Source: Amphimedon queenslandica
Taxonomy: Eukaryota; Porifera; Demospongiae; Haplosclerida; Niphatidae
Direction of reading: 5' to 3'
DNA length: 30,000 nucleotides
NCBI RefSeq assembly: GCF_000090795.2
Contig: NW_003546318.1
Location: 19,968-49,967, forward strand
This document shows positions 10,259 to 18,222 of this stretch, one piece after another. The notes beneath the pieces were generated by a model. It searched no databases and was not told the DNA's origin. It saw nothing but the letters and a program-made list of their open reading frames with translations. Numbering within the stretch: the first letter of the stretch is position 1; the number at the start of each line of letters is the position of its first letter. A program made the translations under genes and the position numbers.

Positions 10259-11532
10259 GTTAAGGTAAGAGTTAAAGTGAGGGAAGGAGGGGGGCAAATA
10301 ACTCACACTAGTAGTGTCACTTTGATTCCTCCTAAGACAAAAAATAAAACAATTGGCATTAAGTTAACAATAAAAACAGTACTAGATCAATATGATGTAC
10401 ATGTTCAAGCACCTACATGTATAAACATACATGTATAATGTACATTGTATGTTCTATAATTATTAGGATTTACTTGTAAATTTTAACTCAGGGACGCATA
10501 CATGTACCGTATATCGGGTATATTTCAATGCATCAATAATTTCGGAAAAAGCAAACCATTGCGAAAATAAATATTATGAAATTTTAAAATATGCGGATAA
10601 AAAGGAATAGAAGATATGTGGTATTGTGCAATTATTATGAACACATGGCTTCATAACTATCCATGGCTACATTCTATTCTAACTCGAAGGCCATAAAGAG
10701 CCTTCTTTGCCAGTTAGAAGTGTTGCTAAGGTTGATTCAGAAGTGGAGAAGTCAGCAAATGCTTCGATTGACTTACCAAACCAGGTGGTTGATGGAAATA
10801 ATAGCAAGTAAAATATTTTCGGAATATAAAAGGCTTCCGAATTATTCCATCATTGAACTTAATATTTCCACGACTTTTCATGCATTGAAATATACCCGAT
10901 ATACGGTATACTGTATACGCATATACTCTTATACAGTGCATGCATACATGTACTGTATAAAAGTATTATTATTTTATTTAATAAAATAATTAAAAAATAA
11001 AGTTTAATAAAGTTTAATAAAGTTTTTCATAATGATAAAAAGCACTGTACTTACTTGACCCCAGGATCAGCCATGGCTCTTAACAATGGCTTGGGTGTGA
11101 CGTCTTCTCCTTTCTCATTAATGATCGAAGCCTGAGCCATCTTAGCCTGGCTCCCTGACTGGAGCCCTTTACGATTCCCTGAAGCAAGGTTACCTCTCGA
11201 ACCAATAGTTACTTTAGACTGACGAGAGAGAGAGAATTTTGAAGTGCTCATGTTGCCAACTCCACCAGTACGACTACTGGAACGACTGAGAAGGAGGAAA
11301 AGACATGTTAATTTGCAAGTGAAAAGGTAATTCCAAATCTGATGTACATGCATGATAAATGCATTATTATAATAAGTTAGGGCAGACCATCAGTATATCA
11401 CATTTTAATAATTGTGGTTTAATTGCAGAATTTTATGATGAAACGAAGAAAAATCTTTTTATGAGCTAACAGGATAACTCTTTTCATTTACCTTCCGCTC
11501 TTGGAGCTACCAAACTCTGCCTTTCTGTCCAT
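1680..11532 (-). CDS. DNAI4: Axonemal dynein intermediate chain 4 (WDR78), 18 coding exons
   Basis: Intermediate chain of ciliary inner dynein arm f (I1), a WD40 protein. Predicted exons, 5' to 3': 11532-11492, 11285-11055, 10331-10307, 9952-9718, 9251-9214, 9068-8949, 8892-8785, 8641-8575, 8333-7956, 6752-6619, 6331-6242, 5587-5510, 4741-4668, 4108-3731, 3522-3435, 3289-3161, 2666-2485, 1851-1680. All joins use GT-AG and keep frame, giving 855 aa, close to vertebrate DNAI4 (about 850). Family marks: EDVTPKPLL (exon 2), [12 protein letters not shown] (exon 6), a charged spacer, then WD40 blades from about residue 430, including [45 protein letters not shown] and SRIEIWN. It ends in [10 protein letters not shown] and a short tail. 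Oddities: a Met/Gly/Ser repeat in exon 4 and a Lys/Gln/Gly-rich insert in exon 14. Orthology is clear; the tiny exons 3 and 5 are the least certain. Confidence 0.92.
2080..2400. repeat. Dispersed repeat with CCCTGTACTGTAGTACAGGG palindrome
   Basis: Lies in the last DNAI4 intron. A 20-base palindrome-like core near 2256-2275 is flanked by copies of a 'ttggccaaa ... ttttctgatacat ... gagctgattc' module. Related copies lie at 5683-6075 and 26790-27170, and a similar module without the palindrome is in a GET3 intron. No coding capacity. Confidence 0.6.
2931..3135. mobile_element. MITE-like inverted-repeat element in DNAI4 intron
   Basis: Starts TATCGTATAGGGGTT and ends with its near-inverse AACCCCTATATATACAGTA. 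Inner arms repeat 'attcgcgaaatttata'. About 205 bases, non-coding, lying between exons 17 and 16. The ends resemble the TACCGTATAG family elsewhere in this window. Confidence 0.6.
3563..3714. promoter_or_regulatory. Five RFX X-box-like motifs in DNAI4 intron
   Basis: Near-matches to the RFX consensus GTTRCCATGGCAAC occur at 3563-3576, 3578-3591, 3593-3606, 3686-3699 and 3701-3714. They are spaced every 15 bases inside each cluster. The second cluster is part of a local duplication that also copies the exon 14 donor. They may act as an intronic enhancer or may only be a decaying minisatellite. Confidence 0.5.
3578..3742. repeat. Segmental duplication copying the exon 14 splice donor of DNAI4
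   Basis: Sequence 3578-3635 and 3686-3742 are copies offset by 108 bases. The right copy contains the last bases of exon 14 and its GT at 3730-3729. The left copy keeps the same donor-like bases (TTGTCCTTACACGTT on the plus strand). Reading through the real donor reaches a stop before the duplicated donor, so use of the copy would truncate the protein. Confidence 0.7.
4485..4570 (+). repeat. Possible tRNA-derived SINE or decayed tRNA
   Basis: A box-A-like TAGCCTAATTG at 4502-4512 and a box-B-like GGTTCAAGCC at 4545-4554 have tRNA-like spacing and are followed by a T-rich stretch. I could not fold a full cloverleaf. It lies antisense in the DNAI4 intron between exons 14 and 13. Confidence 0.35.
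4949..5490. repeat. Dense cluster of TACATG / GTACATGTAC repeats
   Basis: Runs of alternating TACATG occur at about 4949-4972, 5011-5040, 5074-5093, 5196-5209, 5310-5337, 5357-5366, 5390-5399 and 5470-5485. All lie in the intron between DNAI4 exons 13 and 12. The unit is self-complementary, so each run can form a hairpin. Shorter runs occur throughout the window. Confidence 0.85.
5683..6075. repeat. Tandem pair of the CCCTGTAC-palindrome repeat
   Basis: Two copies with a period of about 186 bases. Each has 'gagcaactttaaaaatt', a 'ctcaaactttatac' segment, 'atttggccaatgaccctgta' and a CCCTGTACTATAGTACAGGG-type palindrome (5831-5850, and 6017 onward with an extra TA). It fills most of the intron between DNAI4 exons 12 and 11. 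Confidence 0.7.
6529..6607. repeat. (TAA)n microsatellite
   Basis: About 26 perfect trinucleotide copies directly downstream of the donor of DNAI4 exon 10, at 6618. The poly-Asn and poly-Leu frames here are repeat artefacts. Similar tracts lie at about 6989-7017, 14338-14369, 17130-17182 and 24975-25011. Confidence 0.95.
6753..7730. other. Large DNAI4 intron, left part
   Basis: AT-rich intron between exons 10 and 9. It holds a C/T-rich stretch at about 6810-6930, (TAA)n at about 6989-7017, and TACATG runs near 7340-7400 and 7455-7467. I see no exon: the longest frames are low complexity. Confidence 0.6.
7731..7927. mobile_element. MITE, TACCGTA family
   Basis: Left end TACTGCATAGAAGAAAATTT and right end (reverse complement) TACCGTATAGCAGGAAATTT are imperfect terminal inverted repeats. 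The arms continue with 'ttaaatttggtgaatt' type sequence and a central 'tgccattttgag' segment shared with the copies at 22521 and 23187. About 197 bases, non-coding. Confidence 0.75.
9285..9348. repeat. TACATG microsatellite
   Basis: About 60 bases of nearly uninterrupted GTACATGTAC units with a few ACGTGT variants, just upstream of DNAI4 exon 5. Confidence 0.9.
9510..9562 (+). ncRNA. Hammerhead-ribozyme-like core, possible retroelement remnant
   Basis: CTGATGA at 9522-9528, an imperfect stem-loop (AGGCC ... GGGCT), GAAAC at 9542-9546, then a 3-bp stem ACG/CGT closing an 8-base loop. This order matches the conserved core of the hammerhead family, which is known from terminal repeats of Penelope-like retroelements. 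I could not find a convincing stem I, so it may be decayed or a coincidence. It lies antisense in the DNAI4 intron between exons 5 and 4. Confidence 0.35.
10067..10161. mobile_element. Truncated MITE, TACCGTA family
   Basis: The right end matches that of the 7731-7927 element ('actacctccaaaatttccttctatacggta' region), with 'ttggcgaatggct' and 'gccaaattcgccaaattta' inside. No matching full left end is visible. A (TAA)n tract to about 10258 follows. Confidence 0.6.
10505..10908. mobile_element. MITE with perfect 29-bp terminal inverted repeats
   Basis: 10505-10533 and 10880-10908 are exact reverse complements; the outer bases are TACCGTATATCGGGTATATT. The 404-base element has no transposase and is AT-rich. 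Flanking bases suggest a TA target duplication. A 108-codon frame inside is not conserved-looking and spans the right arm, so I do not call it a gene. It lies in the intron between DNAI4 exons 3 and 2. Confidence 0.85.
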
Positions 11533-11697
11533 TTCTTTTGATTTTTCACTTTCAAGTTTTTACTTTGCTAAACTCCGCCCACAACCAAAATGTATATTTG
11601 TTGCGTAGCAACCATATGAATTTATGGAGGCGTGGTCTTCGCAATCAAACCACGCCTACAAGAAGAGCTTAATAAAAATATTCTTCTTGTAAAGTTC
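11533..11697. promoter_or_regulatory. Likely head-to-head promoter region of DNAI4 and the tyrosine-rich membrane gene
   Basis: This spacer begins at the DNAI4 ATG and faces a possible 5' UTR exon of the rightward gene. It contains the X-box at 11600-11612. Sharing of the promoter is inferred from orientation only. Confidence 0.4.
11600..11612. promoter_or_regulatory. RFX X-box-like motif upstream of DNAI4
   Basis: GTTGCGTAGCAAC is a perfect inverted repeat of the RFX half-site GTTGC with a 3-base spacer. It lies 68-80 bases upstream of the DNAI4 start codon. RFX factors drive ciliary genes in animals. Confidence 0.65.
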
Positions 11698-11775
11698 ATG
11701 TTTGCACTTGTCGCTTGCAATCTCTTGCAGTCAGTCCTTCTCATTTATTCTATGAAAGTTCAAGCTCTGCTTTAA
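11698..11775 (+). other. 25-codon upstream ORF in a possible 5' UTR exon
   Basis: ATG at 11698 opens a short hydrophobic frame that stops at 11773-11775, four bases before a good donor (GAG/GTAAGAC at 11780). The donor could join the acceptor at 13263 to form a 5' UTR intron. The peptide looks signal-like, but the stop separates it from the downstream protein. Confidence 0.3.
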
Positions 11776-11779
11776 AGAG

Positions 11780-13263
11780 GTAAGACTTTTATTTTTCCTT
11801 GCTTTGCTGCCGTGAGATCCTGGGCTGTGGCTTTTATTACCACAGCCCCCTTTCTCCCAATACCCCTACGATATTAATCTTGCGAGTTATATTGGGCCGC
11901 AGCAACCTCTATGGATGTTTCATTTGAGTGCTTGTTACACAGTGAAATACTTATGCTACCATAGTAGTATTATTATTGCGTATTTATTGTAAAAGGGCAT
12001 GAAGCATGTAGAGCAAATCCTTGTATTGTTATTATAAATTCGATCAAAGCACACACAGATTATTTCAATTGCTATCATCACTTGTATTTCTTTCCCATAT
12101 TTAATGTGAAATTGACTTGTGTTTCACATACATCATACTGTATGTATATATATATATATATATACTGTATTTAGTATTATTATTACCATCACACTTAGCT
12201 TGCAAACAAATGGGAAAATTCCTCTTGAAAATTGACATATCACATACAAACATTGTCTACTTGAGATTGAATATAAATTCACACACACATTTTTTCAGTA
12301 TAATAAATGTATATTTGCATATAATGCAAGTATAAGCAAAGCTAGACTCATATATAGATAATTTGTGTATAATATTTGCATAAAAGAGAGCCAATGTTGT
12401 CTCTCATTCTAATAATAATGATATCCTCCAGTTGATAGAAGGTTTACACTGTTGTCCGGCGATTATGATAACTGTTTATGCTTACCCACACTCACTCACA
12501 TTTGCCGTATTTATCCTTCAATGCCTAACAAGCAGTCATTACTAATTGCCTATAATAATTATGATGTCACCCTGGAATGGGGGGGGAGAGAAGCTAACGG
12601 ATTATTGTCAGCAGTTAAATGGCACAGACACGTATACCTGTTGATGATACAATTGTTATTGTATTTTTCATACCAGGATTTACTACGTGACCTAAGCCCC
12701 CAGTCATGCTTGCGTGGCATATTTGTATAAATCATTATTATTGTTTTTTGTTGTTGTTATTGTTTTTTGTAACACTGATATTACGTGTGGATAGACTTAG
12801 GATAAAGTGAAACACAATCAAGAGGTGTGTAATCATCCACATATCAATGATTATAATGCTATAGTACATCAACAGTTTTGTGCTTTACTGATATAGGTGT
12901 GTACATAATAGTACTCATATGACTTTTGTACACATGTACATGTACATACTTGGAACTCCTCATATTACATGTACTTTGTAGTAGATTAGAAATACTATTA
13001 CAATTGTGATTAAATCAACTATTTGTCAGTTGGTACTACTGTTGCACATTGTTGCCATAAACTAAAATAATTATTGTACTCTTTTTAATGTAATGGCAGA
13101 ATATAATGGATCACTTATAGTAAAATTACTACATATAAGCGTGGGCTGTCATTAAAATTATTATTTAATACACTAGTAGTATAATTACTATTCGTATCTT
13201 GTTCAGACTTGTTGCACACAACATGAATAATAATGTATGATACTTTAATTCTTCAAATATTAG
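11780..13263 (+). other. Probable 5' UTR intron or spacer, no gene seen
   Basis: About 1.5 kb of AT-rich sequence with a (TA)n run near 12146-12165 and a few TACATG runs. Open frames up to 92 codons show no recognisable domain or useful splice context. Confidence 0.4.
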
Positions 13264-13270
13264 ATTTATA

Positions 13271-14334
13271 ATGGATGGTCTTGATGAAATTATTCCTGGT
13301 TCTGCAAGTGGTTCAGGTTGCACTGAAGTTTTGGAATGCAACGGAGAAAGCGAAAGTAAAAATATATTATCATGTTAACCTACAATTATTATTATTATTA
13401 TTATTTATTGTTATTTTTATCATTAATTTCAGGCAGTCCTGTACAATTTCCTCTCTGGTTGATCTCCTTGTTAGGCCTGGTTTCTCTGTTTCTTATATTC
13501 TGTATCATTTTGTGTATAGTCCTGTTATGCAGGTACATGTATAACTTTCTCTGTGTGTGTGTGTGTATTTGTGTGTTTATTTTATTATTGATTAAGTTAG
13601 TTTATATCCTCAAGCATGATAAGGTCCTGTTTATGTGTTTTCAATGTCAATCAAGCATGGCCTGTGTACATGTACATGTATGGTACATGTATGGTATGTA
13701 TGGTGGTAGTACATGTATGTACATATGGTACATATGCATGTCGTGTACATGTACATGTATATATGCATGCATACATGTATTGCTTGCAGTAGGAGTTTAT
13801 CGCATTGAGTAAAATGTGCATGCATAGTTTAATGATAATGTATTGTTTATGAATATTTGTTTTTTTGAGATTATAATTATTATTATTGTTATTATTATTT
13901 TTGGTTCAGGTTTAGTCGTGTTGATAGACCCAAGAAAAGATACGCGTAAGTTAACCGAATCACACACAGCACCTCATGCGATTGAATGATTGAACAATTT
14001 AAGACATTTCCACACTAGCACTTCTAATGTGCATTGAACTGGTTTGGAACTGGTTCCAGTCATTCCACACCTGATGCGCATTGACTTCAATGTGCATTAG
14101 GCCGAACCACCTCCATATGTGGTTTGAATGCGCATTCAATAGATAACCAATAGATAACCAATGACAGCTAGATCAGAAATACTATCAAAATATACATGAT
14201 CCTGAAGATAGTGTGGAATCAATTGATGCGCATTAATGAGCTGACTTCTGGAACCAGTTTAAGTGTAGAAAGGCCTTTAAAGAATAATTGTGTAACCTCA
14301 TTGGATTGTAATTTATCATTACAATCATTTTAAT

Positions 14335-14369
<35 letters not shown>

Positions 14370-17062
14370 TTTGATTTTATTTCTTAAAGGTTAAGAGGTG
14401 ATAAAAGACATGGCAGAAAAGCACATTGGAATGGTAATTATACTTATTATTATTATTATTATGTTGTTGTGTAATTATTCTTATTATTATTATTGTTATT
14501 GTTATTGTTATTGTTATTGTTTTTGCTATGTAGACATCCTTAATGAAATACATGTACTTAAAACTAATCGTTCTTATTAATTATTATGTTGTGTACTATT
14601 ATTATTATTATTATTATTATTATTGTTGTTGTTGTTGTTGTTGTTGTTTTTGCTATTTAGACATCTTTGATGAAATACATACAAACTTTAAGACCAGAGA
14701 TAAGAATGACAATGAAGACATTGGGCCTAGGAGCTTTCAAGCCATTCCAACCGTCAACTCATTTAAAGCTAAAAGAACACAAGAAGAGACAGCGACATTC
14801 ATCAATGAAAGAAGAGAAGATGATGAAGATGAAAACGAACTCTCCATATTACCTCATCAGGCTCGTGGTGATTGTATTATAGTGGAAGGGGAGAGACAGA
14901 GACCACTTGCCGTACAAGATCCAACCTATGACAGACTGGCTGGCACCGGTAATAGTAATAATACTGACAGTGTCACTGTCACTGCTATTGAGAGACAAAG
15001 TGAAAATGAAAGTGGAATCAAGGAAGACATTAATAGGTGAGAGATTTATTAGGCTGCAAGTTTAATTTACTTAATGTGTAGCTTCCTATACATAGAGAAT
15101 ACAATTCCTTATTTGTACTGTGTATATGCACAATGGGTTTTTGCTTGTCACGGATTTTGTGACAATGGAACCAATGGGTTTTTGCTTGTCACGGATTTTG
15201 TGACAATGGAACCAATGGGTTTTTTTTGCTTGTCACAGATTTCATGACAATGGAACCAATGGGTTTTTGCTTGTCACGGATTTTGAACAAATGATTTTTT
15301 TGCTTGTCATGGATTTTGAACAAATAATTTTTTTTGCTTGTCATGGATTTCATGACTCATCCCAAAATTCTACAGAGCTAATGCAATAGTTCTGTACATT
15401 ATAAACCTAGCTTTGTAGGTCTTTATAATCATGTACATGTACATGTATTTCATCTTTCTTTTTATGCATAGGAGGAGTACAGTTATCAGCTCCCACCAAT
15501 CACTAAACAGGACAATCCCCAAGAAAGAAGAGAGAGATTACGATGATGTACTAACCTCTTCAATGGGTCCAGGGCGGAGACTAACGACTCTCAGCAACGA
15601 ATCAAAAGATCGGAATTCACTCTATTACATATACATACCTAAGGACGGTGACCACCCCATGGACGACGTTTACCCTGTACCAAACACTCAAGAAGACTTG
15701 ATAAAGTCGCAATCGTCCATCGATCAAGTACGTACGTATTGCAACCTTCATAGTGGCTCGTTGGATGGAATTGATGACAAAGCGCTGAAGGGTAGAACTA
15801 CACTAACAAAATCTGTGGATTTAGATGCTATGGCTAGTGATGCAGAGAAAGACTCATCTCAAACAGGACTTGGGCCTACATACTTGAAAATAATCCCTCC
15901 TAAAGGTGGGAGTGAGACTTTATCTCATTATGAGTTTATTGACGACGAATCTAAGGGGCTAAACCCTACCGATCAACGTGAGTCTAGGGTCTATCAAGCT
16001 ATTGACGACGACTTAGTCCAAAGTCAAGCTGAACCAACTCAAAACGTGTATACCTTGCCAAACGAGTATGACGACATTAAGGGACAACCGCCATCTCGTG
16101 ACATTGACGGAGACACAGCCGAGCGCTTGTATTGTAATATTGACGATGGGTCACCTTGCTATGATGATGTCGATATTTATACTGTCCCGACCGACCCAAG
16201 TCAACCAGGGAGTGGCGTCGCGAAAGGAAAACACAACTCGATTTATTACACTAGCATTGATGACCTGAGAGAGGAAGGAGGGAGTGGGGGTGGGAATGAT
16301 ACAGGAGGTTATAGCTATGCAGCCACTCATGAGTTAGTCTCACCTTCGGGACACTCCAAAGGCGAGGAAGAAAAGGGAGAGATAAAATCAGATGCCAGAT
16401 TTACTAACGATTCCGGCTACACGTATGCAGCTGGGCTTCAGCTTGTAGCTTTGAAGCCTTCCATGGGCTCGGTCAAAGAGAAGCCGAAAGAACAGAGTGT
16501 TCCTAATCCATTGTACTCCACCAAAAGTCTATCACTCCCTCACGACCACAGCTACGAAAACACAAATAGGTTTTTACCGCCGAGACGTCACAGTGAAAAG
16601 GAGTATGTGACCCCAAAGACGCAATGGTTTAGATCAGGGTCGCTCAATGATATACTAGACATTGATAAATCCCCCGAAGAGGATGAGAAGGAATATCTGG
16701 AATCATCGAAAGAGTGGGTCAAGAAGAAGAACAATGGACGCTTTCAGATTGATAGCGATTCCTCAGCTTATACCCCAGTAATGGCTAGACTAATGTACAA
16801 TCATGACTACATGCTGCCTAGTACTGTGAGCCACTCTCAACCGGCTGACTCAGAGTTTGAAGCAAGTACGCATCATGCTGATTGGGAAATGCCGGAGAAA
16901 TGGAGGACCATGAGTCTAAATGCTTCTAAACAAGGCGAGGAGAAGAAATCCAAAGGAAAGAAAAAGGATAGTATTAAGAAGAAAAGTGAAACTCCTGTTG
17001 GAGGTGTTTTTGATGAGAAGCACAAGTATCAAAACTGGAAAATGTTCAATCAGTCAAAATAG
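13271..17062 (+). CDS. Single-pass membrane protein with tyrosine-rich docking tail
   Basis: Predicted exons: 13271-13355, 13433-13532, 13910-13945, 14390-14433, 14661-15036, 15472-17062; all GT-AG and in frame, 743 aa. Residues 1-33 form a short, acidic N-terminus without a signal peptide. Residues about 36-60 are one hydrophobic helix ending in CR and basic residues (RPKKR), which places the long C-terminus in the cytosol. The last exon alone has 28 tyrosines, many in SH2-ligand-like contexts: pYxN (YCNL 303, YCNI 434, YENT 575, YQNW 733), YxxP (YPVP 281, YTLP 407, YTVP 450, YVTP 592, YMLP 660) and YxxI/L (YEFI 367, YQAI 388, YDDI 413, YTSI 473). YCNI-x6-YDDV (434-447) is close to an ITAM but ends in V. 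Many are followed by DD. The layout recalls LAT- or Cas-type adaptors, but I recognise no orthologue. An upstream coding exon cannot be excluded, because no stop lies between the acceptor and the ATG. Confidence 0.82.
13998..14280. mobile_element. Inverted-repeat element with TGCGCATT motifs
   Basis: Ends 'atttaagacatttccacact' and, inverted, 'tttaaaggcctttctacact' are imperfect terminal repeats. Inside are repeated 'aactggtt' and 'tgcgcatt' segments. It lies in an intron of the tyrosine-rich membrane gene. A region at about 26160-26400 shares 'aatgcgcattga' and 'ttcacactagca'. Confidence 0.5.
14534..14580 (+). pseudogene. Duplicated start of exon 5' part: possible alternative short-tail exon
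   Basis: This is a diverged copy, offset by about 128 bases, of the acceptor and first codons of the exon at 14661. It has a good pyrimidine-rich acceptor (TTTTTGCTATGTAG). Spliced in the same phase it encodes DILNEIHVLKTNRSY and then a stop, versus DIFDEIHTNFKTR in the main exon. Use would give a roughly 100-residue membrane isoform lacking nearly all tail tyrosines. It may equally be an inert relic. Confidence 0.55.
15131..15358. repeat. Minisatellite of about 41 bases with internal hairpin
   Basis: Five to six units of 'aatgggtttttgcttgtcac ... gacaatggaacc' lie in the last intron of the membrane-protein gene. The intact units carry TTGTCAC and GTGACAA as 7-bp arms around a 7-base loop. 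Units decay toward the right. Confidence 0.85.
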
Positions 17063-17581
17063 TCACCATCTCATTGCAAGTTTTATTATAGAAATTAATA
17101 ATAATGGTATTGATAATCTATACCCGTTATTATTATTATTATTATTATTTACTATTATTATTATTATTATTATTATTATTACTAAAGCACCAGTAGAATT
17201 GTATATCCTTTATGTACTGTGATCACATGTAACTTGTTTTTCTTTCCAATTCCAAAACGTTTTCACCTCACACTCAAAGTTCGATGTTTTTACTTGTACA
17301 GGATTGCTTACAATTAGCTGCATTGTACCATCATAATTATGTACACATTTAATTTTCTATTCTTTATCTATTTTTCGACTATCTCATTTAGCACAGCCAT
17401 GCACATTCACATTGACTTTTATTTGCATTAACACGACATCCACTATACCAGTGGCACCACAGTGTAATTGCACTTATTTATTATTTTTATTATTATTCTT
17501 ATAATACATTAGCAATAACAAGTGTAACAATCTCTATCAGACGTAGTTTAGTGTCCACTTTCATCTTTTCTTTATAACTTC
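17063..17581. other. Convergent 3' spacer
   Basis: Spacer between the stop codons of the membrane-protein gene and CFAP276. It holds a (TTA)n tract at about 17130-17182 and otherwise plain AT-rich sequence. No gene seen. Confidence 0.7.
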
Positions 17582-18079
17582 TCAAGTTGTGAAGAAGCCT
17601 CCGTCAGACTTTCGCGAAAACCCACGATTAGTTGCCTCGGAGTGATGGCTCTCAATAGCAAGCCCTTTAGCACTGTTGACAGTGGTTTTCTGTGGATCGC
17701 AGTGCGTCACTAGCTCTTTCTCTTCTAGTGTCAATGGTTTGGGTGCTACTGGCCTATTCTTTAATACTCGTCCGTGAGGAAGATTAAGGGTTTCTGGTTG
17801 CATGAGTGTCTGAGCCTGGGACTTAAGGAACTCTTCGCTATGGTTGTATTGGCATTTTAGTACAAAGTCTAGCTTGTCGTTTGGAGCCTTTGGGTCGTAG
17901 TAGTAAGCCTGTCTACGGTAGCTGGAAAGTGTTGTGGATTCATTGAGCCTAGACCATGGGTCTTTCTCTCCTGGGTTGAGGTATAGGGTATCCCCTCTTT
18001 GGAACTCTAATGGTGGCGTCTTTGTAAAGTTCTTGTCGTTTTCTAACTTTGGATATGGATAAGGATCTCGAGTGGCCAT
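17582..18079 (-). CDS. CFAP276: Cilia- and flagella-associated protein 276 (C1orf194 family)
   Basis: An uninterrupted frame of 165 aa, about the length of the vertebrate protein (about 169). Family marks are TRDPYPYPKLEND at the N-terminus, KDPWSRLNESTTLSSYRRQA in the middle, YYYDPKAPNDKLDF, and the conserved C-terminal ATNRGFSRKSDGGFFTT. CFAP276 is known as a microtubule inner protein of ciliary doublets; no catalytic residues are expected. The ATG at 18079 fits the family start (MATRDP). The gene is intronless here. It is divergent from the multi-pass membrane gene (143 bases between the ATGs) and convergent with the tyrosine-rich gene. An X-box-like motif lies about 40 bases upstream. Confidence 0.93.
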   Translation of the reverse strand: MATRDPYPYPKLENDKNFTKTPPLEFQRGDTLYLNPGEKDPWSRLNESTTLSSYRRQAYYYDPKAPNDKLDFVLKCQYNHSEEFLKSQAQTLMQPETLNLPHGRVLKNRPVAPKPLTLEEKELVTHCDPQKTTVNSAKGLAIESHHSEATNRGFSRKSDGGFFTT

Positions 18080-18222
18080 GTTATGCTAGCGAGGCTTGAA
18101 AAAATGCTTACAGTGTTAGGTTGCCATGGTATCTATGGGCGTGTCTTGGAGTTTAATTAAATAATTAAAGCAATTTTCACGTGGCCTCAAGCAATTCTCT
18201 CTCGATTTCTGTCTTTAGCCTC
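18080..18222. promoter_or_regulatory. Bidirectional promoter region, CFAP276 and membrane-protein gene
   Basis: Only 143 bases separate the two divergent start codons, so the promoters must overlap. The spacer holds the X-box-like motif at 18120-18133. Confidence 0.6.
18120..18133. promoter_or_regulatory. RFX X-box-like motif upstream of CFAP276
   Basis: GTTGCCATGGTATC matches the X-box consensus GTTGCCATGGCAAC at 12 of 14 positions. It lies 41-54 bases upstream of the CFAP276 start. The left half-site is perfect. Confidence 0.65.

Noticed and set aside
10663..10989. 108-codon frame
   Set aside because: Spans the right inverted repeat of a MITE and shows no conserved motif.
12452..12730. 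92-codon plus-strand frame upstream of the docking-protein gene
   Set aside because: No domain, no signal peptide and no splice donor that would join the next exon in frame.
13631..13825. Possible small secreted protein on the minus strand
   Set aside because: TACATG repeat translation inside an intron.
434..17062. A strict ITAM in the docking-protein tail
   Set aside because: The closest match, YCNI-x6-YDDV at residues 434-447, ends in V rather than L or I; other YxxI/L pairs are too far apart.
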